From Lachnospiraceae bacterium (lineage in GTDB: Bacteria; Bacillota; Clostridia; Lachnospirales; Lachnospiraceae), in the NCBI GenBank assembly GCA_024691145.1, contig JAILNW010000342.1:1-6606 (forward strand): DNA of 6,606 nucleotides, written 5' to 3'. The position numbers and the translations under genes were made by a program. Below the pieces are notes generated by a model. It worked only from the letters and a program-made list of their open reading frames with translations. It made no database searches and was not told the DNA's origin. Position 1 is the first letter of the stretch. The number at the start of each line of letters is the position of its first letter. Below, piece by piece: positions 5,557-6,606 of this stretch.

Positions 5557-6606
5557 ATGAAAGAGATTATTAACAAGATAGATATCAAACTTGATTACAA
5601 GTATAAGAATTATGATTTAAGAGATATTATTTTCTTTGATATTGAAACTACCGGATTTTCTCCGGAGCATACAATTTTATACCTTATTGGATGTGTATAT
5701 TACGAGAATGGATCTTTTTATAGCAAGCAGTGGTTTGCTGATGAGAAAAACAGCGAAAAGAATATGCTTATTTCATTTTTTGAATTTATAAAAGATTACA
5801 AAATGTTAGTACACTTTAACGGAAATGGTTTTGATATTCCTTATATTACTAAGAAATGCGAACAATACAAGCTTGATTATAACTTTAACTCTCTTTTAAG
5901 CATTGATATTTACAAAAGTCTTATTCCATATAAGAGACTTCTTCTTCTTGAAAATTATAAGCAGAAGTCAATAGAGTCATTTCTTGACATTGACAGAAAA
6001 GATGAATATAATGGCGGGGAACTTATCCAGGTTTATGGAAAGTATCTTGAAAATCATATTGCCGATTTAAAGAACCAGAAGGAAAGCCACAAAACAAGAG
6101 AACTTCTTGATATATTGTTATTACATAACGCTGATGATATAAAGGGACTTATATCCATAAGTTCAATTTTAAATTATATAGACTTTTTTGATTCTGATTA
6201 TATTATTAATGATGCATCAATTAATGATAACATTTTCAAAATCAATGTAACTACTAAAGCTGATTTACCTAAGCTTATAACTCATACAAGCCAGTATATG
6301 CATTTTTCGGCTGTACATGATAAGGCATTTTTTGAATTTCCTCTTTACAACGGAGAGCTTAAATATTTTTACGATAATTATAAGGATTATTATTATCTTC
6401 CGGTTGAGGACATGGCAGTACATAAAAGCATTGCAATTTATGTAGATAAGGATTTTAAAACAAAGGCCAAGGCAATGAATTGTTATACAAAGAAAACAGG
6501 ATTATTTGTAGCCCAGATGACTCCTTTATTTTCTCCATATTTTAAGAATAATTACAAGGACAATATTACTTATATTGAATTAAATGATGAATTAATGCAT
6601 GATGAT
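5557..6606 (+). CDS. RNase H-like (YprB-type) exonuclease-fold protein, partial at C-terminus
   Basis: 350 codons are open to the right edge with no stop, so the C-terminus is missing. The length already reached suggests that only a small part is lost (B. subtilis YprB is roughly 410 aa). The N-terminal half is an RNase H-like/DEDD 3'-5' exonuclease fold. The first acidic motif is FFDIETTG (26-33) with D28 and E30. The second is HFNGNGFDIPYI (86-97) with D93. The third is LLLHNADDI (187-195), with H190 and D194 three residues apart. Such enzymes use two metal ions to cut nucleic acid; whether this one acts on RNA or DNA is unknown. Residues from about 196 on show no motif I recognise and are rich in Tyr, Phe, Asp and Asn. 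The ATG is strongly supported by GGAAGGA (5544-5550) 6 nt upstream. It is transcribed away from cls, and its neighbours do not reveal a pathway. Gene-level function is unproven. Confidence 0.88.
   Translation, partial: MKEIINKIDIKLDYKYKNYDLRDIIFFDIETTGFSPEHTILYLIGCVYYENGSFYSKQWFADEKNSEKNMLISFFEFIKDYKMLVHFNGNGFDIPYITKKCEQYKLDYNFNSLLSIDIYKSLIPYKRLLLLENYKQKSIESFLDIDRKDEYNGGELIQVYGKYLENHIADLKNQKESHKTRELLDILLLHNADDIKGLISISSILNYIDFFDSDYIINDASINDNIFKINVTTKADLPKLITHTSQYMHFSAVHDKAFFEFPLYNGELKYFYDNYKDYYYLPVEDMAVHKSIAIYVDKDFKTKAKAMNCYTKKTGLFVAQMTPLFSPYFKNNYKDNITYIELNDELMHDD

Noticed and set aside
1..6606. Mobile element, prophage, CRISPR, toxin-antitoxin or defence system.
   Set aside because: All six genes are housekeeping types with similar base composition and spacing; I see no transposase, integrase, spaced repeats or small unknown cassette genes.

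Overview
The window looks like a piece of ordinary chromosome from a low-GC Gram-positive anaerobe of the class Clostridia, most likely family Lachnospiraceae. The evidence is the strong A/T bias at third codon positions, purine-rich AAAGGA-type ribosome binding sites, several GTG starts, protein sequences of clostridial type, and the order cls-ruvA-ruvB-zapA-U32. The family assignment rests on remembered gene order and protein style, not on a search.

Layout: five genes lie on the minus strand, read from right to left. First is cls (5386-3824, a cardiolipin synthase-type membrane enzyme). Then come ruvA (3807-3205) and ruvB (3173-2178), the two subunits of the Holliday-junction branch-migration motor. 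Next is zapA (2105-1683, an FtsZ-ring stabiliser with a long coiled coil), and last a U32-family protein (1616 to beyond base 1, C-terminus cut off). One gene runs the opposite way on the plus strand, an RNase H-like/YprB-type exonuclease-fold protein (5557 to beyond 6606, C-terminus cut off). The 170-bp region between cls and this gene is a divergent promoter region. No gene-free stretch exceeds 300 bp.

Transcription: cls, ruvA and ruvB are closely spaced (16 and 31 nt gaps) and probably form one operon from a promoter near 5435-5463. zapA has its own near-consensus sigma-A promoter (TTGACT-17 bp-TATAAT, 2172-2144) starting just after the ruvB stop codon. A clear rho-independent terminator (1654-1680) lies just after the zapA stop. 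zapA can therefore be made alone or as the tail of the ruv transcript, while the U32 gene lies beyond the terminator with no obvious promoter of its own.

Functionally the window combines membrane lipid synthesis (Cls), recombination and repair (RuvAB), cell division (ZapA), a probable RNA-modification iron-sulfur protein (U32) and a nucleic-acid nuclease (RNase H-like). I found no phage, mobile element, CRISPR array, toxin or defence cassette, or RNA gene, and nothing I would call a new system. The points most worth a second look are a degenerate second HKD motif in Cls, a weakened acidic pin in RuvA, and the promoter/terminator arrangement around zapA.
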